Below, in pieces: positions 26,501-38,462 of a DNA stretch of 64,000 bases. The DNA is from Chondrilla cf. caribensis (taxonomy: Eukaryota; Porifera; Demospongiae; Chondrillida; Chondrillidae), in contig OZ026551.1 of NCBI GenBank assembly GCA_964020155.1, forward strand, positions 2,658,018-2,722,017. The letters are read 5' to 3'. The translations under genes and the position numbers were made by a program. A model generated the notes under the pieces. The model worked only from the letters and a program-made list of their open reading frames with translations. It ran no database searches and was not told the origin of the DNA. Within the stretch, counting starts at the first letter, position 1, and every line of letters starts with the position of its first letter.

Positions 26501-27168
26501 TAGAGTTGCAAACAGGTACTCTATTCTGGGTAATGGTGATGTACTGAGTTTGGCAACCTTGTAGACTGTGAGACGATAATCTCTACAAATTTGAACACTG
26601 CCATCTGGCTTCAACATTGGAATGATCGGTGTAACCCAATCAGCGTGATCAACTGGCTCAATGACGTCAGCTTCTTGGAGATACTCAAGCTCTCGATCTA
26701 TCTTGTCCCACAATGCATGGGGCACAGGCCTAGGTAAACAAAAGATAGGTGTCGTATCGGTCGGTATGACAATGTCATGATCAGCTTCCTGATTGCGAAG
26801 GCATCCGAGTTCATCCTTGAACAATTCTGCATATTTCTGGATCAGATCAGCTTGTGGAGTACATGCTACTTGGCAAAGACGTGGCCAATCTAGCTTGAAG
26901 TGTTGAAGCCAATTCCTTCCCCTTCTGTCACGATCAAAGAAAGGTTGTCTTCGCTTTGATTCTTATACTGAACTCGAACCAGGACTTGACCTACTGTGGA
27001 TATTGGCTCTCCTGTATAGGACTTTAAGTTGACTTGCAATGGATGAACATCCATTTCCTTGGGTAGAGACTTCAGTGAAGCTTCACTGATGACTGAGACT
27101 GCTGTGCCTGTAGTCACCTCCATCTGGACTTCATAGTCCTCGATGACCATGCCAACACTAATGGGCAT
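23550..27168 (-). pseudogene. pol remnants: protease, reverse transcriptase, RNase H, integrase
   Basis: Read 5' to 3' on the minus strand. 26,890-27,168 is a retropepsin-like frame in which the active-site Asp position reads TTGTAVSVI instead of D-T/S-G. 26,312-26,824 is the RT first half (WVTPIIPMLKPDGSVQICRDY, LTKLDIASAHAYLQILLSEA). 25,075-25,467 is the RT second half with the catalytic IYIDDVLLTG and LKRSKCSFF, YLGHIISADG. 24,712-25,011 is an RNase-H-like segment (LVLECDASPLGLGAVLSH, LEHEGLSIVWAV), ending near 24,640 with KYKPESQLKNADSLSR. 23,550-23,963 is integrase (IIVSDNGTQFTSQQF, IAPYHPLSNGLAERA). The pieces are in different frames and RT is split by a 0.96-kb insert, so no functional polyprotein can be made. 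Confidence 0.85.
25467..26423. mobile_element. non-autonomous TIR element inserted in the RT gene
   Basis: RT homology stops after ...YLQILLSEA (minus strand, near 26,424) and resumes with a TINTHKGLF-like segment near 25,440. The ends of the insert are imperfect inverted repeats: CAGGGGGATTATAATGGACC at 25,467 and the inverse CAGGGTCATTATAACGGACC at 26,423. CAGGG ends are hAT-like. An 8-bp target-site duplication is not evident (AGCTTGCA against TGTGCTTC). On the minus strand it carries a short frame starting MDPENSNKMADEYQP near its end and a possible exon around 25,845-25,935 with a GTATGTG donor; neither has a recognised domain. Confidence 0.65.
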
Positions 27169-27199
27169 TATATATTGTGGCTGGAAACTCAGAACAGCA

Positions 27200-27789
27200 T
27201 GTAACTGTCATTTGGTACTGTTAAGACAGGTGAAGAATCATGTGCTTCCATATTCTGCACAGTTTTCACATTACTCTTCCCACTTGCTACTTTCTGTTTA
27301 CTTTGACCAGACGCTCTGTAAGCTCTCCAAATGTGGCCTCGCTTTGAACAGTTATGGCAAATTGCTTTCTGGAAAGGGCGTTCCTTTGGAAGGTGCTTCC
27401 CCAGACATCTGTAACATTCAGTCGATGATGCTTTCTTTGTGGACTTAACATCTGAAAGCTTCTTTAGTTCAGCTACGAATGCTGTGACTGTTTCTCAAGG
27501 TTGTTGTTGATGACTATGGAAGGCAAATCTCCGAACGATAACAGAAGGCCATGGATTATGGTATCTCTGTACTAGTTCCACTAATTCTGAAAACTCGGTA
27601 GGCTTCTGAGGATAGAAGAGATTCCGAATGAGCTAATACATTGTTGGCCCACAAACACTCAACAAAACTGCGCGTTGCTTCTTTGCAGTTTTTATCTCAT
27701 TAACTTTAAAATACTGTTGCAAACACTCCATGTAGGATAGCCAGTTTTTTTGCTTCGTTGAATTCTCCAAATGTAGCTTGCTGAGCCAT
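27200..27789 (-). pseudogene. gag remnant with zinc-knuckle
   Basis: Starting at ATG 27,789 (MAQQATFGEFNEA) just inside the 5' LTR, the minus strand encodes gag-like pieces in more than one frame: NWLSYMECLQQYFKVNEI, KKQRAVLLSVCGPTMY, TECYRCLGKHLPKE and ICHNCSKRGHIWRAY. The last is a CCHC-type knuckle whose final Cys is Tyr. Frameshifts separate the pieces. Confidence 0.65.
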
Positions 27790-27806
27790 CCTTGTTGCCA
27801 GAAATA

Positions 27807-27995
27807 TGTTATATCTCATTCACTAACAGTTACATCGAACACTTCGTTACACCAATATCAATCATTCAATTCAATTGAGCAGCATGCACCTTTTTATAAG
27901 CTGGGCTCACACATATAAATAATCTTACGAAAATAGGTCACAAAAACAGGTCATAAACTCATTGTCTAACAATAACAAATAGTAGAATCATGACA
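27807..27995 (-). repeat. 5' LTR of the gypsy-type element
   Basis: 189 bp, aligns with 23,084-23,274 over its length, begins TGTTATATCTCATTC and ends ATCATGACA on the plus strand. It is adjacent to the CACTT duplication at 27,996-28,000. Confidence 0.9.
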
Positions 27996-28668
27996 CACTT
28001 GTAGACTTCACCGACGGTAGATAAGGTTCCAAAAATTGAGTGTTTAGTACTACATCAAGGGAGAAAATCTGCTTTCTTCACATATATTTGGCCAGAACAA
28101 TGGGAAATCGGCCAGGGCAGGTTTTCTCTGCCAATTTATGTTGGACAAGAACAAAAACATCCCTGCTTACTCCCATACATGTCTCCTAACACATAATCTG
28201 TCAAAATACGGCTCAATGGGAAGCGAGAAAATTGAGGACATTTGTAAATCTTCTACGGCTAAAGACTCATCAAAATTCATTGCTATAGGCCATTTCGTTC
28301 GGTTTCTCAGAGAAAACCTGATTCTCTGTTCCTTGTACAACCATACAGGCACAGACTATTCCAAATAACACATAACAAACTTTAAACAGTAAATTAAGGG
28401 AAATTACAAAAAAGTGCAGTAGTCTTATTCAAAGATTAAGTCTGTAATATCAACGTTCTATGATTAAGATACATATTTCCTTCATCTTGCAGTGTAGAAA
28501 CTTAATTAGAATAGTTTGTCCCTTACACCCTATCTACCATCGATGAGACCTACAAGTGACATTAGTTTAAACCTTCCAACAATCTTTCACCATATATATT
28601 TGAGGTGAACTAGGTGGCAGAATTTGCAATTGCATGCAGTCAATTCCCATATATTACTCTAAATGTGA

Positions 28669-29018
28669 TGGTTTATCACTTACTGCTATTAAATGAGATG
28701 GCTGACTGGAACACAAAAGGAAAGCAACTGATTTTGCTGTGAGATATGTTGTATAAGTGTTGACACTACCAGCACAGCATCGAAGTTGTACTGGAAAGCA
28801 TCGTATTTTGGAGTAGTGAGCTGCCTTCATAAGAGTGACGGAAATAACCCCGTGTTACCTTACCCTTCCCAAATCACCCAGGTGTTCTGAATTACTCAAG
28901 TTCACTTCAATTTGTTACCACCAGACGGAAGTGCTCATGATGTTTGTGTTTGTCCTGTCCACACAGATTGTCCAACACCTGCTGCACCTTGTCTTCCCAC
29001 AGTTATTTGTCACTGAGA
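28669..29018 (+). promoter_or_regulatory. 5' flank and leader of the complete NLR gene
   Basis: The 350 bp before the NLR start codon include the block 28,880-29,018 (AAGTTCACTTCAATTTGTTA, GACGGAAGTGCTCATG, TCCAACACCTGCTGCACC) conserved at 13,945-14,058 upstream of the dead exon 1. Conservation in both copies suggests it holds promoter or 5' UTR. I see no clear TATA box; the transcription start is not determined. Confidence 0.4.
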
Positions 29019-32000
29019 ATGTCATCTGGACGTAAGAGGACCCCCCAGAGTGGTGGTAAAGGAAAGGGTAAAAAGACGAAGTTACAGTTTACCCAGCAGG
29101 ATGGTGAGTCAATGGTGTCGTTGTACACAGAAGTTGGATTAAGCTATTGTTTTAACATTTTATGATCCCTGTTTACTTGTGCCATTGTCATCCTCTTCTT
29201 GACATGTGTATTTATATTATTATATTGTTGTGTGTGTGTGTGTGTGTGTTTGTTTGTGTGTGTGTGTTTGTTTGTGAGTGTGTGTGTGTGTGTGTGTGTG
29301 CGTGTTTTTGTATGCGTGCGTGCGTGCATGTGTGTATGGTACTAAATGTGATGCAGTTATCATAATGTAGCCATATATACACAGAGTGAAGAGTTGCAGA
29401 CATACTCAATACCAATTGTAACAATGTCATGCACTCACATACATGCATGTACAGTACATATGTACATGTCATTTATACAAACTGACTCAACAGCACATGT
29501 GCCCATGTACCTGTACCCATTTTTTTGGAAATGTGCGTAGAAGGGAAATGTGTATAGACGGGTGCAAGCATACTCAATGCTTTGAAGAGTTAATTTAATA
29601 TGTGTTTAAATCAAACTTTCTACTAGAGAATGGGTATAGAAATGAAGTTAGTTATATCATAATCACTATCAAAATATCATGTATATATATATATCTTGTA
29701 CCATTGGTGTTCTTCATAACCAATTATCTATGAAAATAGCTTATTTCAAATGCAGCATATTAGAGTACTGGTCAGTCTGCATGATACGTGGTTGGACACC
29801 TTAACTAAAGTTAATATCTACAGTGTCAATGTATGCATGGCTATGTCTTAAGCATGTACCTGTGTACACACACACAATGTACAGTGTGTATAATTTGTAT
29901 TGACTTCCACAGTTCCTTCCACTCACAGACAATCCAGTCAAGACCATGTTGCAGAAGCGTTATGCCTATCTGAGGGGAAACTTACCCATTGACAATGAGT
30001 TGGCTGCAAAGCTGTTTGGATGGGAGCCACAGCTGTTGGATGGACCCATCTTTGATGAAATCAGAGCTCTAAATGAGCTTGGAAGACATTCTGAAGCATT
30101 TCAAAAATGGTACCAATTTGCTGAATCATGGTATACCAAAGAGAGACTAAAAAATTTTCGTGAGTGTCTGGAAGAGTTAGGGAAGGATACCAAGCCCAAG
30201 CTGATTGAAGTAGCCAAGGAAATAAGAAAGCTATTGAGAGGTAATTAGTATGAAGTGACTGTGACTGTTTTACTGGCAATAAAGTACAGGCATACCTGTT
30301 CTCTTGTTTGCCCTATACTCTACTCAACATCTCAAAGTGTTATTTCAATACGTACATGTTACATTTGATCCTTCTACTAATGCTTCTGTACAATCGAGGT
30401 TAAATACAGTCGCTATCAAAACATGTATGCATTTCCTACACCTACAAAAATGGTGTGCATAAGTACAGTGTATAGTACAGATTGTTGGAATTCTCTGTGA
30501 GACAACTAAACACCAAACCCAATAGGGTATTTGATGGGTGCCTTTAAGCACTATTAACCGATTATACGCCAATGACGCCAATTGGCGTCAGTCCTTAACG
30601 GCCAATTACGCCAATTGGCGTCATAAAAATAGGGAGCAAAAAATCCCATATATCTCGGCCGAGGATGCTTCTATCGACTCGAAACCGTCGTTGACTTTAG
30701 CTCTATTACTGAACTACTGCCTAGTAATAGAATGAACGTCTCAAGAAAACGAACAAACGAATTCGATCAGATTAAAGTGAGGGAGTCATTTGTAAACGAA
30801 TAGTGAGCAGAAAATCCCGTCTATCTCGACCGAGAAAGCTTCTATCGACCCGAAACAGTCGTTGACTATAGCTCTATTATCGAACTACTACCTAGTAATA
30901 GAAAGGAGGAATTTGATCGAAAGCGAGGGAGTTATTCTCTAACAAAGTGCGTCAAACTCCCAGCTGCTAAATTCGGCACTGGCTCATGTTCGTAGACGGA
31001 CGCTTCTCTACCGTAAAGTCACTCGCAGCTCTGTTTCTTCATTCGAGTACATTATTGATTAAGGCTAAAATGTGAAGTTTCTTCTTTCTAAGAGGTGGCG
31101 AGACAAATCACACATTCTTGACAAATTCAATTCGGCCATGATGGTCACGCGCTACGATGACATCATGGCGCATAATCGGTTAATGAACTTGGTGTTGATT
31201 CCATTGGAGATAATTAGTAAGAAAATCATTGTCACTAATTGTCAAGTTCAGCGTCTCACCCACTAAAGGGCCCTTCCCATTTTATGGTTATGGGTTGACA
31301 CGGGTAAAAGTACTCCGATTCTACACCCAATGACAATTCAGTTTTGTATGATTGGGATCGTATTATCTAAATAATGTCATTAAAATCACACGTTATGATA
31401 TTTATGCATTACATTATTTTGACATGACATCATATTCATTGGGATTAACACTCATTTTTCTGTATTATTAGAACCCCCCAACACTCATGATATACCAGGT
31501 CATGTTGACAGACCACAGGGAAATACACAGAAAGTGAGTTAGTATATATCTGACCTCATTGTCCATAGTTGCAGGCAGTACAGTGGTCCTTTATACTCAA
31601 TTCCAGCATGGAGGGTATAAGGGATCCATTGTGCACTGGTATATGTTAGGAATTCATTGTTTGCATACGTGGTCATGTTATGTAAACTCACCCTGGGCTA
31701 TGTTATTACAGTTGTAGGTTTGGAGGCTCCATCACACTGTAATCCTACATTCCTAAACCAACTGTGTATACTGCATACCAAGTATGTATGTATGTATGTA
31801 CTGTTTGTTGGGTGCCTGGTCAAGATCAAAGGAGAAAGTGTGCATTAGAATTGTATACTACATATATCTTCCCAATTAACTCCAACAAAAGTATGCAAAA
31901 TGAAATAAGTACCCACCTGTAAACATGACAATGTGAACTCATGAACACACACTTTTGTACAAAAACATTTTTGTACAAGACCCCTTACATACAGGACAAA

Positions 32001-35000
32001 ACACACAATATACAAAAAGTTTAGTTGATTAATACCACCCGTTTCTTGAGGAATGAAAGGAATTATTGTACGGAATAAAGACAAAATGGAACAATTTGTT
32101 GGAGCATTTTGTATTACGTTTTTTTATAAACTTCATTTTGGCGCCTAGCATATTATGGTTGCTGTAATAATATTGTGATGTACCATAGATTATGTTCCAT
32201 ATGTCTTTTTGCAGTACACATCAGAACTGTGTATGAGATACAAGAGGTACCTTGGAGCATGGTATGGGCAAATGAAGACTGTGGAGGACACCTGGCTGAT
32301 TCAGGACAACAAACAGCTAACTTACATTCAACTACATCTCCTCGAGGCCAAGGAAGAGTGCCAAATCAAAAATAGCCATTCAAAAACACTGGGTTCCCAT
32401 GATACCTACAGCAGTCTGATGAGGGAGTCCAATCGCTATGTTCGCATCGGAACCCAAGATATTTTGAGTTACAATTGTGGTGAGCAAGAGCGTAAAATTG
32501 TCTTACTGGAGGGAGCTCCCGGATCTGGGAAGTCAACCGCTGCGCGATACCTCTGCAAAGAATATGCAGCTGGGAGGATACTCCAAGAATACGAACTGCT
32601 CATCATGGTTTATCTCCGCCTGTTGCCAAGAGCAGGATGTACCAGCTTCAGTGACCTCCTCATAAATCTTCCAGGTTACCTTCAGCAATTGGAAAAGCTT
32701 GCAGAGGAGTTTTCCGAAGGAAAGGGGATTCTGCTCATCTTGGAAGGATGGGATGAGCGCCCCCAAAACTGCTCCTTCCTGGACAGCATCATCAAGGGTG
32801 ATGAGCTCCCAGCCTCCTCCTTGCTCATAACCTCACGCCATGCTGCAGCTGAACCTTTGTATCGAAAAGTAAATCGAAGAATAGAGATTGCTCCCTTCTC
32901 CAATGAGCAGAAAAAGGAATTTGTGAACAACTACTTCCATAATGACAACATGAGGTCCTCTTTTCTCATTGATCTCCTTTCCCAGCGTCCTGATTTGTCC
33001 GACCTCTGTATGTATCCAATGGTGCTGTCTATGACCTGCTTTGTTTATCAAAAAGTCGGCTCACTCCCCTCCACTGTGACTGAAGTGTACTTGAATTTCC
33101 TCGTCCTGGCAAGCAACCGCTACCTAGAGGAGAGGGTAAATGTGAGAGATCGTGTTTCCTCCATTGATGACATCCTCAACAGTCCTCACTTTGAAGATTT
33201 CCGCAACATGGCAAAGCTAGCCCTGGAAGGAGTGAGGAAAAACCAGTTTGTCTTCAGCAATGATGACCTTGGGCGTCATGGGATCAAGCTCCCCACTAGC
33301 GGATACAACCTTCTGCTGAGCTGCAGTCAATTTGATGCCATGGGCGTGGAGAGAGGCAGCCATCACTATCTCCACTCATCAGTTCAATCCTGTCTTGCTG
33401 CATTGGAACTGAACCTCCTAGACAAAATGGAACAGATCAAGATTCTTCAGGAATGTACTCCAGACGTATCCAAGAAGCCGTATCCTCAACATTGGCAGCA
33501 GTATCTGGATCAATTGCCAGAGGGTCCATACAAGCAACAACAGAAGGGTTTAACTGACTGCTTTCTCAGTAATGCTGACGATGCCACCAAGGATCAGCGA
33601 CTGTTGCTGTACCAGTTCTTCGCAGGAATCACACATCTCGCAGATCAAAATGTCTCTTCCCAACTAATGCACTTTTTACTGAAAGAGAATGCAGCGTTGC
33701 ACGAGTCCACTCTGCCCATTATCCTGTATGAGAGCAGGAATGAAGAGCTAACAAGAGAAGTCATGACAAAAACATTCTCCTCCCACCTAACACTACCTCG
33801 TTGTGACAACTACCTACTACTGTGCACTGGCTGGTGCATGGAGCAAACTGGAATGAAAATTGAAGAACTCACCATAAACCTCTCACCCGGTGTCCAGCTA
33901 CGTCACTTCTTTTATCACTATTCTCGCCATTGCTACTTGGTCTATTTATATCTTCGAGGATCAACAGCTAGTTCAGGTAAGTGTAACTAACTGGTTAAAC
34001 CCAATAGAAGTTTCCCTTCATTAGATTTGACCATACTATCAGTAATATTCATGTTAGTTAACTCAGGTGTAGTCTATCCACATGTACGAGGGCAAAATTG
34101 ACCTTACAGTTATTTGTAAGGGGGATTTGCTTTCTGTAACTGCTCCAGCTTTCAAATTGTAATGCATTGAAAATGACCATGTTCATGTTTGTTCATTTGT
34201 GTGAGTATTTATTGGCCAATTATATTATTTAAGAATAACTTATGTATTGATTGGTACCTTTGAAATTCATTTGCAAATAATTGTTATTTACAGTAGCTGT
34301 ACCAATTCACTGGCAATATCACTTGATGTACAATTACATTTCCCTTTCGTGCATGCATCCCTTTAGACTTGTCGTCAGTCGGTAGTGTTCTCGAGAGGTG
34401 CCTGAAGTTAAGGAACCTGCACTTGGTGTTCTCTGTTGTTGACAGTAAAGGATCAACAGAGGTAATGAACACTTATGTTTCCTTACTTTATGTATTAAAA
34501 TGTGATTATCAATTTTTATTAACATCGCCCGCTATTTGAAATTCCTTATTACATATGCACAATTTTTATACATATATACTGGGTGTTTGTATTTGAGTAT
34601 GGCATTGGATGGTTCAGTCTGCATAGTACAATTCTCCTTATTTGATATTTTTTGGACTGTTGTAATATCTCCATACTATAACCTGGTTGCAAGTGACTAT
34701 TGTAAGTTTTATATGTGCATAACATTACCACATGACTTTGTGACTTTGTCTCATTTTAGAGAGCTCTTCCAAGTGCAGACAGAACAGCCAGTGTGGTTGC
34801 TGCTCTACCTGATTTGTATGAATTGACCATTGGACAGTATGATTCTCCACTCACTGATCAGTTTACTGCGCAAGTCCTTACATCAATTACCAAAAGCAAA
34901 ATGAAAGTACTTAATGTGCTCTCCTCCTCCCTGGTCCTCTTCCAAGAAGCTTTATTGTCCAGCAACAAGATGGCGTCATTGCACTCCCTGGAGCTAGCCC

Positions 35001-38000
35001 ATGACACCAGACAGGCGAGTGCTTGTTCTCATGGCAAACTTGATGGATTCCACTCTTTTTCCCTACCACACTACATTGTTTCTAGTAATAGTCAATGTTA
35101 CGTCTGTCCTACAATATGTTCAGTGTTTGTGGCTATTTCATTGTTGGCTGACTTGTTAACCTTGTATAGTTTATAATAACTGTTACCAAATATGGTGCTG
35201 ATTTTTCATACCATCTGGCAGTACCAATAGTAACAATTCCACTGGATGAACTAGATGTATTGCATAGTATAAACCTAATCGAACGTTGCACGTAGACGCC
35301 GTTTTCATGAACGGAAACTATATGGATATGATGTATTGATTTTAGAAACCACAACGCATACATCCACACATTATACCTATTTATATGCATAATGTAATCT
35401 ATTACATCTGTAAAACTGTCTGAATGATTGAACATTTTCAGCTGAAAAAGTTGCAGCGCTCAAAGCCACTGTAATCTAACAAATGTCCACCATCAAGGGA
35501 AGAATGGCATCTCCAATGTTTTTGTTATGTCAATTATGATGTCATCACATGTGTAGGGAGTTTGGTACAAATTCCAGAAGTTAGTACAATATCATCAATT
35601 TCTCAAGTATCACTCATGCACAAGACTAGTAAACATGATGCAATAACTTGCTACTCGTGCATAATACAAGGGGAAGCCACCTATCATTGGATTCTTTGCG
35701 GAATACGCTTCAAGTTGATATGTGAATCGAATAATCGACCAAAACATTACCCCTTTTCCCACAGACACATATGGTCCAAATACTGGTATGGTGTACCTGT
35801 GCGTTGTATGAACTACGTTCATTTTTGCTGAAAGTATCGTGCATTTAATGCATTTAATGTATGCATTTTGACCTATTTCCTTTATGTGTTCTATGTTCAA
35901 ATACCTATAGAATGACAATGTTGTTTTCAATGAAGAAAAATGGAGACCTATGGAGGACACTTTGAAAGCTGCCAAATTGAGGAAGTTAAGCATAGTTGAT
36001 TTTTCCTCTACCACCTTTGGCAACCAGTTCATTTCACTTGTTACCCAAGCTGTATCTCAGAGACGACACAAAGAGTTAATGACCATAGCGTATGAATCCA
36101 TCCCATCAGGTGTGTTGTAGTGCACAGGTAGAACATGTCAGCATAGGTAATGCGTAAACCATTAACTTGTGGTTTTAAAGTTATGCAAACAATGGAATCA
36201 TCTAATTTGGGGACGGGTCACGAGCAGACACGTGACAATCATGCTTCTACAAGAACCGTCACAACAGAATTTGCAAAATTTGCCATTAAAGAAGTGATAG
36301 TCTCTTCTAAATTGCATCACTAGGTGGATATAGAATAGGGAATAGCCTCGTAGATGAACGTTGGGCACTTATCATGAGACTAGCTGTACTGGGATATCGT
36401 CAAGTAACATTTACAGACATTAAGATTTGCATTTTTGCCTTACGCGTAACCTGTGATGTGTTGAAAAGTCACGTGCGTGAACGCAAACTGCAAGATACAC
36501 ATTTGAGTCACACGTTTTATACCTGAGTGTAGATCAGCTTCTACACGTAGACAATCTCCACATGAGTTCAGTTGGCAAATAACACTATGTATCAAAGTTA
36601 GGCACGTTCAGACATTTAGCACAACATCTGTTCTTTATAAAGTACTTTTCAAACCTACGCTCTGCTTTTCGGCTGGTTTTATCAAGTAGTATTGGAGTAT
36701 GCCTTAATTTTAGTGGCTAAAGTGTAGCACAATTCAGCACAAGCTCACGAAGTTATCTGATAGATCACGCCTGTGAAGAACTGTTATTTGCCATTTCACC
36801 TTTGGGTGACCCCTGTTTTCCAATTGAATCTTGCACGTTACAGGTCACATGTGAGTCGATCTTAAGTGCATTTTAGGCTTAATTTGCATCAACCTGCGTA
36901 TGTATGAGCAGATGGTAAATCTGTGTATTGTTGACCTATGTTCAAGGACATTTATATTTCACACTTATTTGAATAGCAGTTGCATAGTTAATGTACGACT
37001 TGTTCCATTTATATATGATTATCTGTTGTCGCGTTTTTATGAGGACATTTCCATAATCATTTCTTAGTATCCATAGTTTGAAATGTGTAGTACATGTCCG
37101 TGTACATGGACATGTCTCTATATGCATACTGTGTATGTGAGTGTGTGCATGACATGTCCATGTACACATGCTTTTCCACCTTGTAAGTACACGTCACTGT
37201 GTCAGTTCATCTGCCCTGGCTGTACATTGTCATTAGGTAATAGTTTTTTTATGTGTTTCATGTTTACTGTTTCTTATTATATACACAGGATCACAGGAAG
37301 CCAACAATGCAATTGCTATTTGTGCACGTCATCCAGCATCCTCTACTGCTCTCCAATGCTGGGTGGGAGATGCTTCTCATCTTGAGTGGATGAAGCCTTT
37401 TGGAGAATGTCTGATCTGCTTTGGTCCTGAGGTGAGAATGTATTGATTTTATTATATCCATGTGTATAGCTAAATGTTCTTATGTAATATATAATGTATG
37501 GGCAGGCCGCAATTGATCCACTGCCCATACGTCATATTTTATAAAGGATGATGGACACCAATCAAAAATGTCCGACTAGAGCAAAAATGAACTGTTGCTT
37601 GGGGATTTCTTCTATTTGCAGTTTGAGAGAAGGCTTACGTCGCTTTGCGGTCAGCTCAGGAGTGTTTTCATCTAACTTCGGATTTGCAGTGTTCGTCTCG
37701 TGGAGAACTTTGAGAAAAAATGTCCCACGCAAATGGATGCCATAATTTTGAATGTGAAATGCTGTGTTTTTGATTAGTGTTCATCTTCCTATATAAAACG
37801 TGACAGGTGGGCGAATCGCTGTAGGTCAATATTTTCGAGGAGGTCATTATAGGTAATACTGGACCACCTGTCCCATACTAAAAGCCCTTTGATTGCGCAA
37901 TCATCATCCTTTATTTCTTTATAAATGACATCTATGCACTGAATTTCTCCTTTAGTATTCCAGGACATCTTTGTATACTATATATCCTTACACTTTGTTT

Positions 38001-38462
38001 ACAGTTAATCAATGATGTTTACTGCTTGATCAGCTGTCATGGATCACAATTGAGAGGTTATGTCAGCTCTGTACATGCTATGAAGCATCTACCTGGTTTG
38101 TTGACACTAGCCATGGAGAAAGGTATAAAAACTATGTCACTCTCCATGGAACGTAAAGATCTATTGGATGTGAGTGTCCTACCAGCTTTCAATACCTCCA
38201 CAATAAGGTAAGAAGTGCTGTGTACAGTGATAGTGACCTATCTCTATGTAATTCACATCTTCCTTATTGTTACAGCAAAGAGAAGCTTGATATTTACAAC
38301 TTTCTAGCATTTGATGGAATTATGCATTTGGATGACAATGAGATGAAGCATGTTTGGAATGTTGACAAAGAGTGTTTTGAGATGTGTAAATCACACCAGA
38401 TCCTTCAAAACAAAATACCTAGAACTAGATATATTTGGATGGTGCATGCACTCAGACTATAA
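29019..38462 (+). CDS. NLR-type receptor: basic N-terminus, CARD-like domain, NACHT, LRR-like
   Basis: Exons by splice consensus and phase: 29,019-29,103; 29,929-30,240; 32,225-33,976; 34,367-34,461; 34,760-35,014 (GC donor GCGAGT); 35,911-36,109; 37,289-37,431; 38,005-38,207; 38,276-38,462. The total is 3,231 nt or 1,076 aa with an open frame. Exon 1 gives a Lys/Gly-rich start (MSSGRKRTPQSGG...). Exon 2 is all-helical and CARD-like (FDEIRALNELGRHSEAFQKW...NFRECLEELG). Exon 3 is NACHT: Walker A GAPGSGKST, Walker B ILLILEGWDE (Glu where Asp is usual), sensor LLITSRH, helical LCMYPMVLSM. Exons 4-9 are LRR-like. Family role: a cytosolic ligand sensor that oligomerises through NACHT and signals through a death-fold domain. 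Exon 3 could instead start at 32,215, which breaks the phase with exon 2. AATAAA at 38,777 may be the poly-A signal. CARD identity is tentative; NACHT is certain. Confidence 0.8.
29229..29335 (+). repeat. (TG)n microsatellite in NLR intron 1
   Basis: TGTG runs with TTTG and TGAG interruptions directly downstream of exon 1. The homologous array beside the dead exon 1 (14,208 onward) is longer and purer. Confidence 0.85.
30554..31183. mobile_element. TTAA-type MITE in NLR intron 2
   Basis: Bounded by TTAA at 30,554 and 31,180, with inverted ends CCGATTATACGCCA and TGGCGCATAATCGG. Two related internal units (GGGAGCAAAAAATCCCATAT... and GTGAGCAGAAAATCCCGTCT...) are repeated in tandem, as in the copy at 4989-5634. 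It lies in the 2-kb intron between the CARD-like and NACHT exons. Confidence 0.8.
36128..36911. repeat. insertion in NLR intron 6 related to the palindromic family
   Basis: The intron after exon 6 is 371 bp in the paralogue (92-462) but 1,179 bp here. The extra sequence starts after GTGTGTTGTAGTGCACAG and ends before TAAATCTGTGTATTGTTGAC. Its part 36,150-36,415 (GAATTTGCCA-like; CATGCTTCTACAAGAACCGT, GGGATATCGTCAAGTAAC) matches the inverse of 4,160-4,425 in the long palindrome, so a member of that family inserted after the NLR duplication or was lost from the other copy. Confidence 0.7.
37484..37911. mobile_element. MITE-like insertion in NLR intron 7
   Basis: This intron is 146 bp in the paralogue (606-751) but 573 bp here. 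The extra block includes inverted ends AAAGGATGATGGACACCAAT (37,543) and the inverse AAAGGATGATGATTGCGCAA (37,912). A small palindrome (ATGGGCAGGCCGC...CTGCCCAT) precedes it. It is non-coding. Confidence 0.65.

Larger units (their letters stand above)
23084..27995 (-). mobile_element. Ty3/gypsy-type LTR retrotransposon, defective
   Basis: The element is bounded by short LTRs (about 190 bp) that begin TG and end CA, with the 5-bp target-site duplication CACTT at 23,079-23,083 and 27,996-28,000. It reads on the minus strand: gag-like region, protease, RT, RNase H, then integrase. A purine-rich tract (minus-strand AAGAGAGGAGGAAAC) abuts the 3' LTR at 23,275-23,290, as expected for a polypurine tract. 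The order RT-RNaseH-IN is that of Ty3/gypsy. Frameshifts and an insertion in RT make it non-autonomous. Confidence 0.9.
22986..28668. repeat. palindromic element split by the LTR retrotransposon
   Basis: The left arm (22,986-23,083, with GGCCACCTAGTTCACC and AGCTAATGTCACTT, continuing after the retrotransposon at 27,996-28,032 with GTAGACTTCACCGACGGTAG) is the inverse of 28,525-28,668 (CTACCATCGATGAGACCTAC, AAGTGACATTAGTTT, GGTGAACTAGGTGG). The arms pair across the junction, which confirms that 23,084-27,995 is an insertion at CACTT. The interior at 28,033-28,525 is non-coding as far as I can see. Confidence 0.7.

Noticed and set aside
36942..37385. Frames of 75-100 codons in the NLR intron
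   Set aside because: They overlap intron 6 and exon 7 in other frames; the paralogue shows the true exon frame.
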